In this document: positions 45,618 through 57,649 of the stretch, one piece after another | How the letters are laid out: the number at the start of each line of letters is the position of its first letter | Numbering within the stretch: position 1 is the stretch's first letter | Source of the DNA: Rhizomys pruinosus | Taxonomy: Eukaryota; Chordata; Mammalia; Rodentia; Spalacidae | NCBI GenBank assembly: GCA_009823505.1 | Contig: VZQC01008854.1 | Location: 485,106 to 549,105, forward strand | Direction of reading: 5' to 3' | Length of the DNA stretch: 64,000 nt | Position numbers and translations under genes: made by a program | The notes under the pieces: model-generated | Told to the model about the DNA's origin: nothing | Databases searched by the model: none | The model's input: only the letters and a program-made list of their open reading frames with translations

Positions 45618-47051
45618 ACAATTGAAGTTTGCAAATGAACTACTGTATCTTGAAAACATAGTCTCCCTATGCAGAGAGGCTGACATTGAACCCATGACCC
45701 CTCTGCTGTGGCCTCACTAGCATAGCAATTACACATGTGCTGTTTTACATAGGGATATGATTGGGCTAATTCTGCTAACAAAGAAATGCCTACACAAAGG
45801 AATGTTGACAGGCTTGCTTCACATGGAAGACAGTCAGGTTGAGATGTAAGTCCAGCGGCCCTGGGTGCTTGTTTCCACTTACTTCACTGTGATTAATAAA
45901 CATTTTTTTAACATGGGCAAGAGAATGATGGCTGAACACTTCTTTGCAGCATAAGCCTAACTTGTGATGACCTAAAACAATTTCTTCTAAATGATAAAAT
46001 ATCGCAGCTAAATTATATTAGCCATTTGAGTATAAAGAGACAAACATACTCAAGAGACAAACACTGGCTAGAAGGTGCCTTGACCCCAGTTAGCTCCAAA
46101 TCCAGATACTATACTGGAAGCACCGTTTCACAGGTGTTATATTTCTTTCCATAAGTAACCGTTTTCATGATGTCAAGTTATGTAACAGTGGTTTGTAAAA
46201 CCAAAGACTGAATTAAGGGATCAGCATGATGACAAATAGCAAGTATGGAAATGTTGTTATTAGCTAAGTGTCAAGAAGGACAGATAATGTGAGCAGGACA
46301 GTTCTCTGTGTCTGTGGACTGACCCAGTTCTCTCTTTGTCTCACCTCTAGTTTTCCTCAATAACAGTAGAATGGGCTGGCAGTGCAGCATCCTGAGAAAA
46401 AAAACTGGCTACAATAACCCAGGGTCTATTCCTGCCCTTTTTAGAACAGGTTTCTTTTCACATTAGCCCAGCAAACATTGTTTCGATGGGATATAAAACT
46501 CAAGGGAGACTGTCTTCAGAACTGCAGCTGCAGCTGAAGCAAGACTGGCATAGACAAGATTCCAGAAACCCTGGGCAAATTTTCTGATCCTTGGGTCAGT
46601 TCATCATGAAAGATTTCCACTGTTCATTGCTAACTATATGTGAGGTATAAAGTTGTTTCAATTAAATCATATAAATACTTTTCTCACCTGACTCATGAGG
46701 AAAATTGCAGTGCAAAATGCTCAGAGTCCTGTTTCTATTGAGAGTATAGTGATGGCCTTCACTCTCCATGTAGTGCAAGTGGCCCCTTGGACTGACACCT
46801 CCTGTACACTGTGGCTGCTTCACTAGATGAAGGAGAAGAGTTGAACGTTGACATACTGGAGCCACAAGAAGCCATGTCCAATCAGAGGCAGAACATCTTG
46901 GAAACTAGGACATAAGATAATAGTCTGAGAGTCCAGGATTCAGGATCCAATTATCTATTCATTCAAAGACCTAGGAGTCTGTCTGTACTGACTCCAACAG
47001 TCTGGGTCTTGAAAGCCTCCTGAAAGTCCATGTGTTAAAGTCTAGGTTTCT
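45618..47051. other. Unique DNA with no assigned gene
   Basis: No named repeat or supported exon. A minus-strand frame at 46865-46662 has no recognised domain. Confidence 0.4.
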
Positions 47052-47064
47052 ACACTCTGGTTCT

Positions 47065-50000
47065 TTTTTTTTATGTCCCCAGAGCAATTTTTTTATTACT
47101 TCTTTATTTTTTTCATTTTTTAACAATAAGTAATAATTTATGAGTACAAGCATTCTTTATGTAAAACCAATTTGCAAGCAGTTGTGTCCAAACCCGCACA
47201 GCCCAAGGGTTCTACCATCCAGCTGGGGGGGCTTGTATATTCAATCAAGTTGATCAAATAAGTGTCCAGACTGTATTGCTGTAGCTTCACCATTCACCCC
47301 AATTGCAGCTCTTACATTCTATCACGCCCCCTCTTCTACAGATTGTTCCCTAGGCTTAGAAAAGGGGCACAGGTGGACGAGAAGCAAAACAGTCTACTTT
47401 CTCTGGAGCTGTCGTTTTGGACTCTGGTCAATTCTGGCTGTTTCCTTTCATGGGCTGACAGTTTGTCCAGGAATAACCTTTCAATCCTACTAATGAAGCA
47501 CAAGCAATTAGATATACAGGTATTTAAACAGTACTAATTGTTATGGTAGGTTACTTTGGTATAGACACAGATGTTTGGATGGTATGTTAATCCATGAATT
47601 ACATTTTTTTTTGTTAAATATGACAGGGTCTTACTGTGGCTTATAACATCTCCTAACCATTAGAGGATGTAAGCTTGTGGCATCAGCCGTGGGTTATTCC
47701 TCCAAGGAGAGAGCTAATAGCCAATTAGATTTGGGATATACAGACATATGGCTGCCACTGCTGCACAGTATTTCCAGGCAGGTGAGGTGTAGCTGGTGCT
47801 GACGGAGGAGTCTTGCTTGACTCAAGGAGACCTATATTTGCTTTATTGGTTTAGTGGCCTTTGGTAACACTCTCTGGCATTCCAGAGACCATCTGTATAC
47901 TTGCAAGTGCGGTCTCCATACATCTTTCCCATGTTTATATCAGGTCTTCAACAGCAGGGCCTTATCGCCTCTCTTCCTGCAGATATCCCAGTTTGGAGGC
48001 AAGGAGCCTTTACCTTTTGTGGGGGCTTGGATCCCCTGGCCAACATCTCCTTGGTAGAATAATCCATTGTTGATGTCAGAGCTCCTGTATTAATATATTT
48101 TGCTTAAGTGCATAGCTTAAGGAGACTTTAGCATTATATTTGGTTCTGAATAGAGAATAATCCTTTTCACAGTTTCTATGTCCATTAGTCAATTAAAGAA
48201 GGCAGTTTTACCGATTTTACAAGAGAATACCTCTATAACAGCTGGCTCCAATCTACAGCTGGAGAACGACCTCATCATCATCATATTTCTCCTTATTCTA
48301 TGGGGGGGAGTTAAGAAAGTCTCTTGTATTAAAACCTTTGCGGCACCTAGAAGGTAAGCTTCGTTAGGAATCATTAAAAATAGTTGTTACTAGTAGGATC
48401 CACAGAGGGGCCTGATGTCTGCAGCAATCTGAGGCATTTCTTCCCTTCAATGCCCAGAGGAGTCAATCCTTCTGCTGGCACTTTCTGGTACATCCTACTC
48501 ACTGCAAAGCTGCATTTTCTTTCTCAGCCATTAAGTTGGTGATACTCTGGCCTGTTGGAACATACAAATCCTTTCCCATAGTTAGTTTTAAGATTTGGGT
48601 TGCAAGGTTTTTTGACAAAAAGTTTTCATATCTATCTATATCCCCCTTTTTTATTTAAGGTTTTTATTTTTGACCCATGAGTCTCAAAAAAGCAGTTGTT
48701 TTATACATACCTATAGGGTGGAATCAAGGCACAGATTTCATCAAGTTCACCCATGCTGTTTTGGGTTACTGTATGTGATTAACTTGGGAAACAAAGTTTA
48801 TTTTTGAGTTAAATCATCCTATAGGTGAAAGAGATTGCTACCAGGTGATACTATATGACAGCAAAATTATAGAGAACATTTGTTTATACCAATCCCAAAG
48901 TAATTGTTATACAGATTTTAGTTAAAGCTAATGTGGACAAGAGCAATTTATATCACCAATTAACTCAGATGCATTACCGTTTTTATCAGCCTTCAAACCA
49001 ATGTTGTCCAATATGCACATATTTACTTTTACTAAGTCCTAAAACACCATGTATCCTGTAGACAGAGTCTGGGCAAAACTGGATACTTGTTGAACTCACG
49101 TCAATTAAACATGCACCAATCGAATATACACCCGTGTCCCTCTCCCACCCCTCCCACCCCTCCCGAGTCACCATTTCAGTCAGCCTTCTGATGCAATCTT
49201 TCTGTTGTTGTTCTTTTAATATGCATCCCTCTCCACAAGAAATATTTATAACTGGGTTATTGGTACTAGCGTCCACATATGAGAGATACCATTTGTCGTT
49301 TGTTTTTCTGGGACTGTGTTACTTCACTTAACATGATGTCTTCTAGCTCCATCCATTTACCTGCAAAGTTCATGATGTTGTCTTTCTTTACTGCTGCATA
49401 GAATTCCATTGTGTACATGTACCACATTTTCTCTATCCACTCGTCAGTTGAGGGGCATTTGGGTTGATTCCAGTTTTTTGCTATTGTGAACAGAGCGGCA
49501 ATAAATATAGCTGTGCATGTATCTCTGCAGTAAGATGAGTCTTGTGGGTATATACCCAGGAGTGGTATGACTGGGTCAAATGGCAGGATCATTTTGAGTC
49601 TTCTAAGGGTTCTCCACACTGTTTTCCATAGTGGCTGCACAAGTTTACATTCCCACCAGCAATGGATGAGTGTTCCCCTTTCCCCACACCCTCTCCAGCA
49701 CTTGGCATCATTTGTTTTCTTGATCCTAGCCAGTCTTACTGGAGTAAGATGGTATCTTAAGGTGGTTTTAATTTGCATTTCCTTAATTATTAGCGATGTT
49801 GAACACTTCTTAAGGTGTTTCTCAGCCATCTCTAATTCCTCCTCTGTGAAGTCTCTGTTCAGATCTTTGCTCCATCTTCTGAGTGATTCATTTGTTTTCT
49901 TTCTTCTTTGTTTTTTGAGTAGCTTGTATACTCTGGAGATTAATGCTTTGTCAGATGTATCTGCTGTGAAGGTTTCCTCCCATTCTGTGGGTTTTCTCTT

Positions 50001-50326
50001 CACTTCCTTTATTGTTTCCTTTGATGTACAGAAGCTTTTGAGTTTAATGAGGTCCCATTTGTCAATTGATGACCTTATTTCTTGTGCAGCTGCTGTCTGA
50101 TTTAGGAAGTCTTTTCCTATGCCGATGTCTTGTAGTCTGCTGCCAAGTTTCTCTTCTATCACCTCCAGAGTTTAGGGTTTCACGTTGAGGTCTTTGGTCC
50201 ATCTGGAGGTGACTTTTGTACAAGGTGAGAGGTAGGGGTTTAATTTCCTTCTTCTACAAGTGGTGATCCAGTTTTGCCAACACCACTTACTGAAGATGAT
50301 GTCTTTCCTCCATTGTGTCTTCTTGG
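47065..50326 (-). mobile_element. Young L1: ORF2 C-terminus plus an approximately 2.2-kb 3' UTR, minus strand
   Basis: Best preserved L1 in the window. ORF2 C-terminus is at 50162-49266 and the 3' UTR runs from 49265 to 47065, about three times the mouse or rat length as I remember it. A pyrimidine tract at 49138-49164 (purine on the L1 strand) follows ORF2. An AAATAAAAAAGGGGGATA motif (complement near 48645) resembles a retroviral polypurine tract. The 5' end is truncated at about 50326 within ORF2. The flanking duplication is ACA(C/T)TCTGGTTCT at 47052-47064 and 50395-50407 (12/13), with a foldback of flanking DNA between the L1 5' end and the second repeat. Frames within the 3' UTR are non-coding. 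Confidence 0.88.
49266..50162 (-). pseudogene. L1 ORF2 protein, C-terminal 298 codons
   Basis: Uninterrupted frame covering the region after the reverse transcriptase of L1 ORF2p, the endonuclease/reverse transcriptase that performs target-primed reverse transcription. It shows the L1 cysteine motif CX3CX7HX4C at residues C155, C159, H167 and C172. It continues to MEFYAAVKKDNIMNFAGKWM and ends ...LICGR. Upstream, ORF2 continues for about 160 bases in a broken frame to the truncation point near 50326. The endonuclease and polymerase domains are missing, so the copy cannot mobilise itself. The open C-terminus points to recent insertion. Confidence 0.92.
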
Positions 50327-50457
50327 CTCCCTGTGACTTTTCTTTCACTTGACCCTATTCCAAAATGTCTCCCAATAGAACCAGAGTAAGGAGCACATTC
50401 TGGTTCTATTGAGAGACAGTTTGGAATAGGGTCAAGTGGAAGAAAAGTCACAGGAAG
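50327..50457. other. Long inverted repeat at the L1 5' junction (59-bp arms)
   Basis: 50327-50385 is the reverse complement of 50399-50457 with about four mismatches; a 13-base loop (GTAAGGAGCACAT) separates them. The left arm starts exactly where L1 homology stops. Confidence 0.9.
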
Positions 50458-51235
50458 CTAGCTCTGAAGGAAGGATGTAATGGGACCTGACCCTTCCCAT
50501 CTCTTTCTCCTTTTTCCCCTTCCATCTCCTTCCCTCTCAGTCTCTATCCCCAACATCTCCTTTCCCACTCATGGAAAGACTCAGAAGGAATAAGACCAAG
50601 CAAACTTGCTCTGAAATCTCCGAAATCGTGAGCCAATAGGATCCTTTCCTTCTTCTGGGTGGATTTACCTCGGCCATGCTTTTCAGAAATGCAAAGCTGC
50701 CAAACATAGAAAGCAATTATCAGACAATAACCAGAGATCTAGGAGTAGATCAGTTCCCTGAAGCATAAGCAAAGCCAGAGAAGGCTCGTAATTCAGATCC
50801 TGAAAGTAGCACTGCAGGAAGCCAATGCCCAAATTTCTGACATATTCCAATTATGTGCACAAAATGATCTTTTAACTAAGTCTTTCTTGATACTATCTTC
50901 ATATTTTCAGTGGAGTCTCAAATTTCCAAGATCTCTTCTTCTAAATTTCTATGTAAGTAATATGAATCATTATACCTTTGACTTTTATTCTGCAATACCC
51001 ATGTCAGTTAGTATGTGGTAGTCTTGTTAGACTGTTAGATTTTCTACGAAAATTCATTCTCTGTGCATTCACAGTTGTTTTTGACTCCAATATCTCTTCC
51101 CTCCCCCAGATACTTGTATGATCCAGTTTTTGTATGGCCTCTGTTCCCATATTACCCCTCAGAGAGTTATTTCTTAACAATGTCACTGAAAATAGATCAT
51201 CATTTTCCTGTCCTTATGTTTTCTTCATTTCCTTT
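50458..51235. other. Unassigned single-copy DNA
   Basis: No named repeat or exon supported. Confidence 0.4.
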
Positions 51236-51950
51236 TTTAACATTTTTTACTGAATTTTTTATGTGTTTCATACATAATTTTTCAGTTAGTTTTTATCACC
51301 ATTACACCTGTTTCTCCTTGGCACCCTCCCACAGTCCTCCAGCCCTGGCCCCAGGGTTCTCATCCTCTGTTGTTTGTCCTGGGGTCCATTGTCCCAAATT
51401 ATTCTCCCTGTTCACTCCTCAGTGCCAGCTCCTCCCCTGAGCTCTAGTCAGCTTATCTGGAGTCTCTTTTCTAAAGCAAGCCAGGTCTTCCTCACCTGAC
51501 AACCATCTACTGCCAATATTTCATCAGCCAAGGCTAGCCTCTGCTACCCATTTCTTCAGTTCTGTGCTGGTTTTTTGTCCAGCTGAGCTTGCATGGGTCT
51601 TGTGCATGCTGACAATGCTGTAGGTTCATATGAACATGGTCCCAGAAGCTTGTAGGATTCGTTTCCCTTTGGTCTTGCATCACCTCCCTGGCTCTTACAA
51701 TCTTTCTGCCCCCTTTTCCACAATGTTCCCTGAGCCCTGGGTGGGCAAAACTGAATCTAGGCAACCTGTCCATGGAGCTACACTCTGTAGACTCCCAAAC
51801 TTCACCGTTTGGCCATTTAAGGCCCTTCTGAGTTCCTGGTCTCCTATTGCATGGAGGAGTTCCTTTAAGAAGAGTTAAGAGGTGCTTAATGCCTTCTTGG
51901 GTCCGTGTGTAGAGGTTGGATTGTAGATGTATCACCTAGGTATGAGCCAT
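51236..51950 (-). mobile_element. Older L1 3' UTR, minus strand
   Basis: Antisense L1 end: TTTTTATGTGTTTCATACAT at 51255, then a C-rich (purine on the L1 strand) zone, then TGGCTCTTACAATCTTTCTG, CCCCTTTTCCACAATGTTCC and CTGAGCCCTGGGTGGG, which mirror the 26.2- and 54.4-kb 3' UTR copies. The 133-codon minus-strand frame (51935-51534) is non-coding 3' UTR. Confidence 0.72.
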
Positions 51951-53360
51951 TCACAAACCATGTCTGTGTGTGTCCATTTGTTTGACTCTGTACTATTCTC
52001 GTCTGGTGTGAAAGAAGTTTCTTCAGTGATGATACGATGACAAAGAAAAAAAAGAGAGAAGTTTCTTATCTGAGTGGTGTCTGGGATATTTGTCTGCAAA
52101 TATAAGGATAACTCTTTTATAGTTAGTAAGATATTACCTTACTAACTATAAAGGGATGTGTCAACCTTGGTGATTTTGCTAAGATCTATGTCCTCTTCAG
52201 TTGTGTGCATCTGGCTATGTTTACAATACCACATGAGTTTCCTCCCACTGAGTGGGCTTTAGGTCCAATTAGTTAGCCATTGATTTCCCCCAAGATAAAA
52301 GTGCCACTACCACATTGATGTCATGCGGTGCTGGTGTGCTGGTCATTGACCTGGATATTTGGTCTTGAAGCTGCTGTTGTAACATTGATTGATGTTCTCC
52401 CAAAGTGACTCACATAGCATTCTCCAAAGCTATGAGATCAAGCCTTCAAGTGTGGTGGCTTCCAGATCAGATCTAGCTCCATTGCTTAAGGTCATAAGTG
52501 GGTCGCCTTCTTATTATAGACTGGGATGTAGGTCTGTCGGTACTGTGCTTGCTTAGCTTGCACAAGCCTTGAGTTTGATCACCAGGAATACATAAACAAA
52601 GCATAGTGTCATACATCTTTAATCCTAGTTCTCAGGACGTACAAGGAGGAGGACCAAAAGTTTGGAGTCATTCTCAGCTACATAGAGCATTCAAGGCCAG
52701 CCTGATCTACATGAGACATTATTTCAGTCCTCCACAAAAGAAGATGTTATCACTCTAATTTTGAACTGCATGTTTCTTTATTCATGAACAAAGCCAAAAA
52801 TTCTATCAGGGATAGAGAATATGTCTACTTCTCACCTTATGCACAGAGCTATAATATGGGCTAACACAGAACATCTACTAAAGGAATGAAGCAACAGATA
52901 GCTGCAAACTTGTCAAAGAAGAAAGTTTGAGTCATAGAAAATTGTTATACACTTGATGAAGATGATGTCCATGAGCTTAGTAGGGTGCCAGTGTCACAGA
53001 GAACAGGAACAGTCTTGTTCCACAATCATAGGCACAACAAAGTTTTGATAGTGCCCTTCTTTACACTCGCAAAATCCTCATTTGGAGGATGATTGAAGAT
53101 TATCTTAAGTATAAACCTAGTGGGAACTTTAGGCAGAAGGAGTCAGTAACAAATGAGCTTGACAAAGTCGTGTTTTCTTCATTGGAGACCATTGTCTAAG
53201 GAAGTAGCTGCAAAGCCAAGCTCTTCGGAAGTCAGCCAGAATAGGAACCTGTGTGATGTGTGTGATCAGGGAGAAAGTTAGCCCACTATCCGCAGCAAGA
53301 GCTGCTGAACATCAACAGTCAATTGTGTCTTCATGTTACAAAGGAGGCACAAAGCACTGT
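51951..53360. other. Mostly unassigned DNA with one old SINE
   Basis: Contains a B1-related SINE (about 52600-52735: ACATCTTTAATCCTAGTTCT, TCAAGGCCAGCCTGATCTAC) and a short hairpin (52116-52152). Nothing else recognised. Confidence 0.5.
52116..52152. other. Perfect 15-bp stem, 7-nt loop inverted repeat
   Basis: TTTATAGTTAGTAAG, loop ATATTAC, then CTTACTAACTATAAA. Confidence 0.9.
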
Positions 53361-53362
53361 TT

Positions 53363-53364
<2 letters not shown>

Positions 53365-53413
<49 letters not shown>

Positions 53414-53432
53414 TGTGTGTGTGTGTGTGTGT
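53365..53432. repeat. (TC)n then (GT)n microsatellite
   Basis: TC dinucleotides 53365-53408, then GT 53413-53432. Ser/Leu-rich frames across it are low complexity. Confidence 0.97.
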
Positions 53433-53970
53433 ACTCTCACTGATGCACAGCATCATTCTTTTTTGTTCTCTGTGTGTGCAGGTATTTGTGTTGTATGTGT
53501 GTAGCACACATATGTAGGAAATGCACACATATGTGTACACATGTGTGGAGGCTGTGACATTGGCTTAACTCTATAGGATTCTTTCTCCTAAATATAGAAG
53601 AAAACATATCAGAAATCTCAAAATGTATTTATGATTAATTAGAGGTCTTTTGATGTTAAGAATAGCCATATTATTAATTTAAATTATTTAAGATTCAGCT
53701 TCCTTTCACTGTTATAAATCAAGGCTTTGTTAGTTAATTTCCTTACATGGATCTTACAAGGGCATAAGCATTGTATTGTTTATTTTATAAATGATTGTTT
53801 TATAATCATTTTATTTTATTTTCAAAAGATAAAATTTAAAGAAATTGTCCAGGGACTTCTCTGTATGTTCGTGTAATATTGATTACAAGTGAGAAGACCA
53901 ATTACATAGCTATTGATTACCTCCTAGATAAGTCACTATTGCACAAATAGAGATAGTTTTCTCTGCTGGT
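53433..53970. other. Unassigned AT-rich DNA
   Basis: No feature recognised. Confidence 0.4.
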
Positions 53971-53974
53971 CTTT

Positions 53975-54920
53975 GTGATTATTAGGCTTTATAGCTCGAC
54001 TGGACCATTGATTGAAGGAACTCATGTGTGGCACTGTAAATGCAGCCAAATACACATGCTTGGAGAGGTCATAAATCCCAGAGAAACCCTGTCTATCATA
54101 TCTCTATAGAAATGAAATTTCTTAGTATATGTTAAATATGGATCCTTATATTTACGGACACATATATACCATACACCACTTATCAAAGACAGTTCTTTTT
54201 GCAACAGGTGGAGGCTATCACAGAGTTCTACAACTGTCCACACATAGAGATTATATGCCCAGCCCTAAGTGGCACATTTACAGCAGAACCTCTATACACA
54301 GGGCTCATGGAACATAGCAGAGCAGGGTGTAGAGAGAATACTAATATATCTCACTCACCAGTGAAGCTTCCTCATATAATAAAGTGTGATGCACACAGAA
54401 GGCCACAACTGCCTAAATTTCAGAAAATAAGAGACTGTAGAGTACGTGTCCCTGGACAGGACCTCTATGCTAAACTAAACCTCGCCCACCTATGGCTCAG
54501 GAATCATTGTAGAAGAGTGGGCAGAAAGACTGTAAGAGGCAGGGTTGGTGCATGAGCATAAGGAAACCAAGGCTTTCAGGTCTCTTGAAACTCACTCACA
54601 ATCTTCCAGCAATGATGACAGCATATAAAAGACCAATGCCAACTACATCAGATAAAAGCCCAGAATAGCCAAGAACTATTGACAGATGATTACTGCAGGG
54701 ATAGGGAGAGAAGATCTTCTTTAAAAGGAATGACTAGATATGCTGACTGGACTCCAGTTAATGAACCTATATGAAAGAACAACGGGGTACAAATGCTTGA
54801 CATGATAGGAGTTAATATAAGTGACAAAATATCTGATGGGGTTAGATATAGGGGGGAGGGGGGAAATCTCTAAATTTGATTAAGGTCTATTATAAGAAAT
54901 GTACAGAAACCAAATTTGAA
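53975..54920 (+). mobile_element. Old rodent L1 3' UTR
   Basis: AACTCATGTGTGGCACTGTA, TCATAAATCCCAGAGAAACC, TTTTTGCAACAGGTGGAGGC, GGCTCATGGAACATAGCAGA, GGACTCCAGTTAATGAACC and GGGGGGAGGGGGGAAA lead to an L1 end (AAATGTACAGAAACC) at about 54910. Parallel to 25.6-26.65 kb. The 118-codon frame at 54199-54555 is non-coding. Confidence 0.75.
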
Positions 54921-56479
54921 AAAGAACAAAAATTTGAAGAAGTGATTATAAAAGAGAAAACATAATAGATTTGAGATATAGAAGACCTAGAAAAGAGAAA
55001 AAAATAGATCAAGGTAAAGCAACCCTTTGGGGAAGCAAGGAAAAACTTCAAATGCCGAGACTTGAATAAACTGGTATTTAAAACAATGATATGGTTCCCT
55101 GGTGGGTCGTAGATAAGAGAGAAGAGGAAGCTAGAGAGAAAGGAATGTTGCTAAGCTATAAAATTCCCATGATGAGTCTATTATCACTATTAAGTAATGT
55201 TCATTAATTATATTACAGCTAACAGCTGTTCTAAAATAGAGTAAAGGATATGTCTTTTTATATATGTTGAATCGAAATAGTCAAAACTTACCAGATTTCT
55301 AATCTGCTAGATTAACATAGAAGTTGGGTTGTTGATGATGACAGATTTGGACATCATCAGTCAATGTAACAAAAAGATTAATTACAACAGAATGATATTG
55401 CATCAAATGAGAATTATGTAACATTACCTGCCTGTATCCTGGATTACCTGGTGTCAAAGAGGAGCAAGCAGGATAAGATATTTCAGAAGCTAGAAGTGTG
55501 CTAAGTGGGAAAATGTAAAACAGAGAGACCCAGGTGGATGAAGGATTCAAATCATTGTAAGAATGTGATAATAGAAAAAGAAAAAAGAGAGAGATGAAAT
55601 GGACTTCAGAATGAGACATCCATAAGGAAATACTGAACTGGAACTGATAAAGAAGGAAACACATAATGGAGAACAGACTAAGTCATAATGAGGCCACTAG
55701 AGCTGCAGAAACACAGGTCGCCCAATTCTTACATTTAGGAAACACCTGTTCTCTTTTGTTGTTTTTATAAATGTGAAGAGAAAATATATAAAATAGATGT
55801 GAAGAGAACCATTTGAAAAGATTAAACTAAATACTCCAGAATTTGATGTCCATGCAGGCTGAAAAAAAAAAAAATGTGTTCCCAAACTAACAGTGAAGAA
55901 AATCCTGAGAAACAAGACTGGAATATTCATCACATACTTTAAAGAGCTAATATCACAAGGAAAAATAGCTATCCTGAAGTTCAAAAAAAGGAACAAAGTC
56001 ATTCAAAAATGAGGTAGATCCATAAATTGTATCATCTGTGATTGCATAAGGTAAAGAGACACTTGACCAAAGGTATACTGGCTGGCGAATGCAACGTCAA
56101 TTGGAGAACTCAGAACATCAATTGGAGCCAGGTTGCAAAATGTGGTAAGTATCCTAAGTAATACGTTTACAACATTAAAAGAAAGGCTATCACCTTAGAA
56201 ATTTATCTCACAAAATAAAGATTTGAAGAGAAATAGACTAGAAATAGAAATGGTTTTAACTATAAAATGAAGAGCTTGGGAGAACATCCCTTCAGCAAAA
56301 GTGTGTTACCATAAGAAGATTCTAGAACGATGATTATAACGATCTAGAAGCTAGTAATGTGTACTATATAATTATAGGGAAATAAAATACAACCCAGAAA
56401 TATGAAAATGAATATAATTATTAAAATTATTTTCATATTTTAATAACTCAAAAATAATATTTAAAACAATAATAATAAA

Positions 56480-56480
<1 letters not shown>
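54921..56480. other. A-rich DNA, possibly very old L1, unassigned
   Basis: A-rich on the plus strand and stop-dense, with an L1M-like feel (for example 55880-56020), but I could not place any part securely in a family. Confidence 0.35.

Positions 56481-56481
<1 letters not shown>

Positions 56482-56531
<50 letters not shown>
56482..56531. repeat. Long poly(A) tract
   Basis: About 50 A bases followed by AGACAAAAAGAGAGAGAG. Length suggests a retrotransposon tail or sequencing slippage; the element it belongs to is not clear. Confidence 0.9.
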
Positions 56532-56533
<2 letters not shown>

Positions 56534-56640
56534 CAAAAAGAGAGAGAGAAAGTTATTCAGTTCAACTTCATAAGAAACAATGCTTAGATATTAGATGAAT
56601 TGTTATTTTTATTTATTTAAAAAAAAAAAAAATCATCTCG

Positions 56641-56898
56641 GGGCTGGAGAGATGGCCTAGTGGTTAAGAGCCACCGACTGCTCTTGCAGAGGACCCAAGT
56701 TGACCCAGGTTCGATCCCCAGCACCCCACATGGCGGCAGAGCACCATCTGAAACTCAAGTTCCAGGAGAACTCCAGTTCCATGGGAATCTGACGCCCTCT
56801 CTCTTCTGACCTCCATTGGCATTGGACGGGAACAGGTTAACACAAACCTCCATGCAGACAGTATACATTCATAAACATATGGAAAATAAATAAAAAAA
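56641..56898 (+). mobile_element. B2 SINE
   Basis: Sense B2 (GGGCTGGAGAGATGGCCTAG, CAGGTTCGATCCCCAGCACC), with the internal duplication and an AAATAAATAAAAAAAT tail. A GTTGACCCAG-like stretch is repeated near 56695. Flanking duplication unclear. Confidence 0.93.
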
Positions 56899-56924
56899 TA
56901 CCCTACTGTTTATCATACTGTTGA

Positions 56925-57430
56925 GGAAAATACCAAAATAAATTATATATAGATCATAATTTATACTAATCCTTAGAAATTATTTACCTAGAGAAATGAA
57001 GATCTATATTCACACAGAAAAACTACCCATAAATTATGTGGATTTACTCATAATCACATAAAAAGTCCATCATCTGGTGACATGACAAGCAATTAATTAG
57101 TAACTTATCAATATAAGAGAATACTACTGAGTAATAAAACTGAATACACTGTTGAGACATACAACATCATAGATGAACTTTAGAGATGCTGAATGGATAA
57201 AACAAAGGTCAAATCACACATTCTTGAATGAATCCATTTATGTCACATCCTAGAAAAGACAAAACTCTAGAGAAAGATTCAGATGGTGGCATTCAAGGGC
57301 TTTCTGGAAGTATGTGAAGGGTCATGGGAGCCTTAGGGATGGAGTGTAGTAGATAAATGACTGTAAAAGTGTATCACACTTCATAGAATTTTATTTTAAG
57401 AGACATGAATTTTATTATATATTAACACTA
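56925..57430 (+). mobile_element. Ancient L1M ORF2 end/3' UTR fragment
   Basis: GAATACTACTGAGTAATAAA, ATAGATGAACTTTAGAGATG, AATCCATTTATGTCACATCC and AAGTGTATCACACTTC occur in the order of old L1 ORF2 C-terminus and 3' end. No frame survives. Confidence 0.62.
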
Positions 57431-57649
57431 ACTAAATAAACAAGAAAAATAAGTATTTCAAGGAATGAGCCCACGCTTTAAACCACAAAGAAAAAGGTAA
57501 TATGCATATATGTATTATATCTCAAATAGACTTTGCTACTATAGGTAAGAAATACAGAAGACAAAATTTAAAACCAGGGATTATGGAAATGTCTCATTTG
57601 ATAGCAATACCTGGATTAAATCTTTAGAACCTGACTAAAAGAGAAATAA

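Noticed and set aside
49567..50100. 177-codon plus-strand frame
   Set aside because: It is the antisense shadow of the L1 ORF2 C-terminus on the minus strand.
51534..51935. 133-codon minus-strand frame as a host gene
   Set aside because: Its sequence matches the non-coding L1 3' UTR copies at 26 and 54 kb.
54199..54555. 118-codon frame as a host gene
   Set aside because: Same L1 3' UTR family; the parallel copy near 26 kb is not open in this frame.
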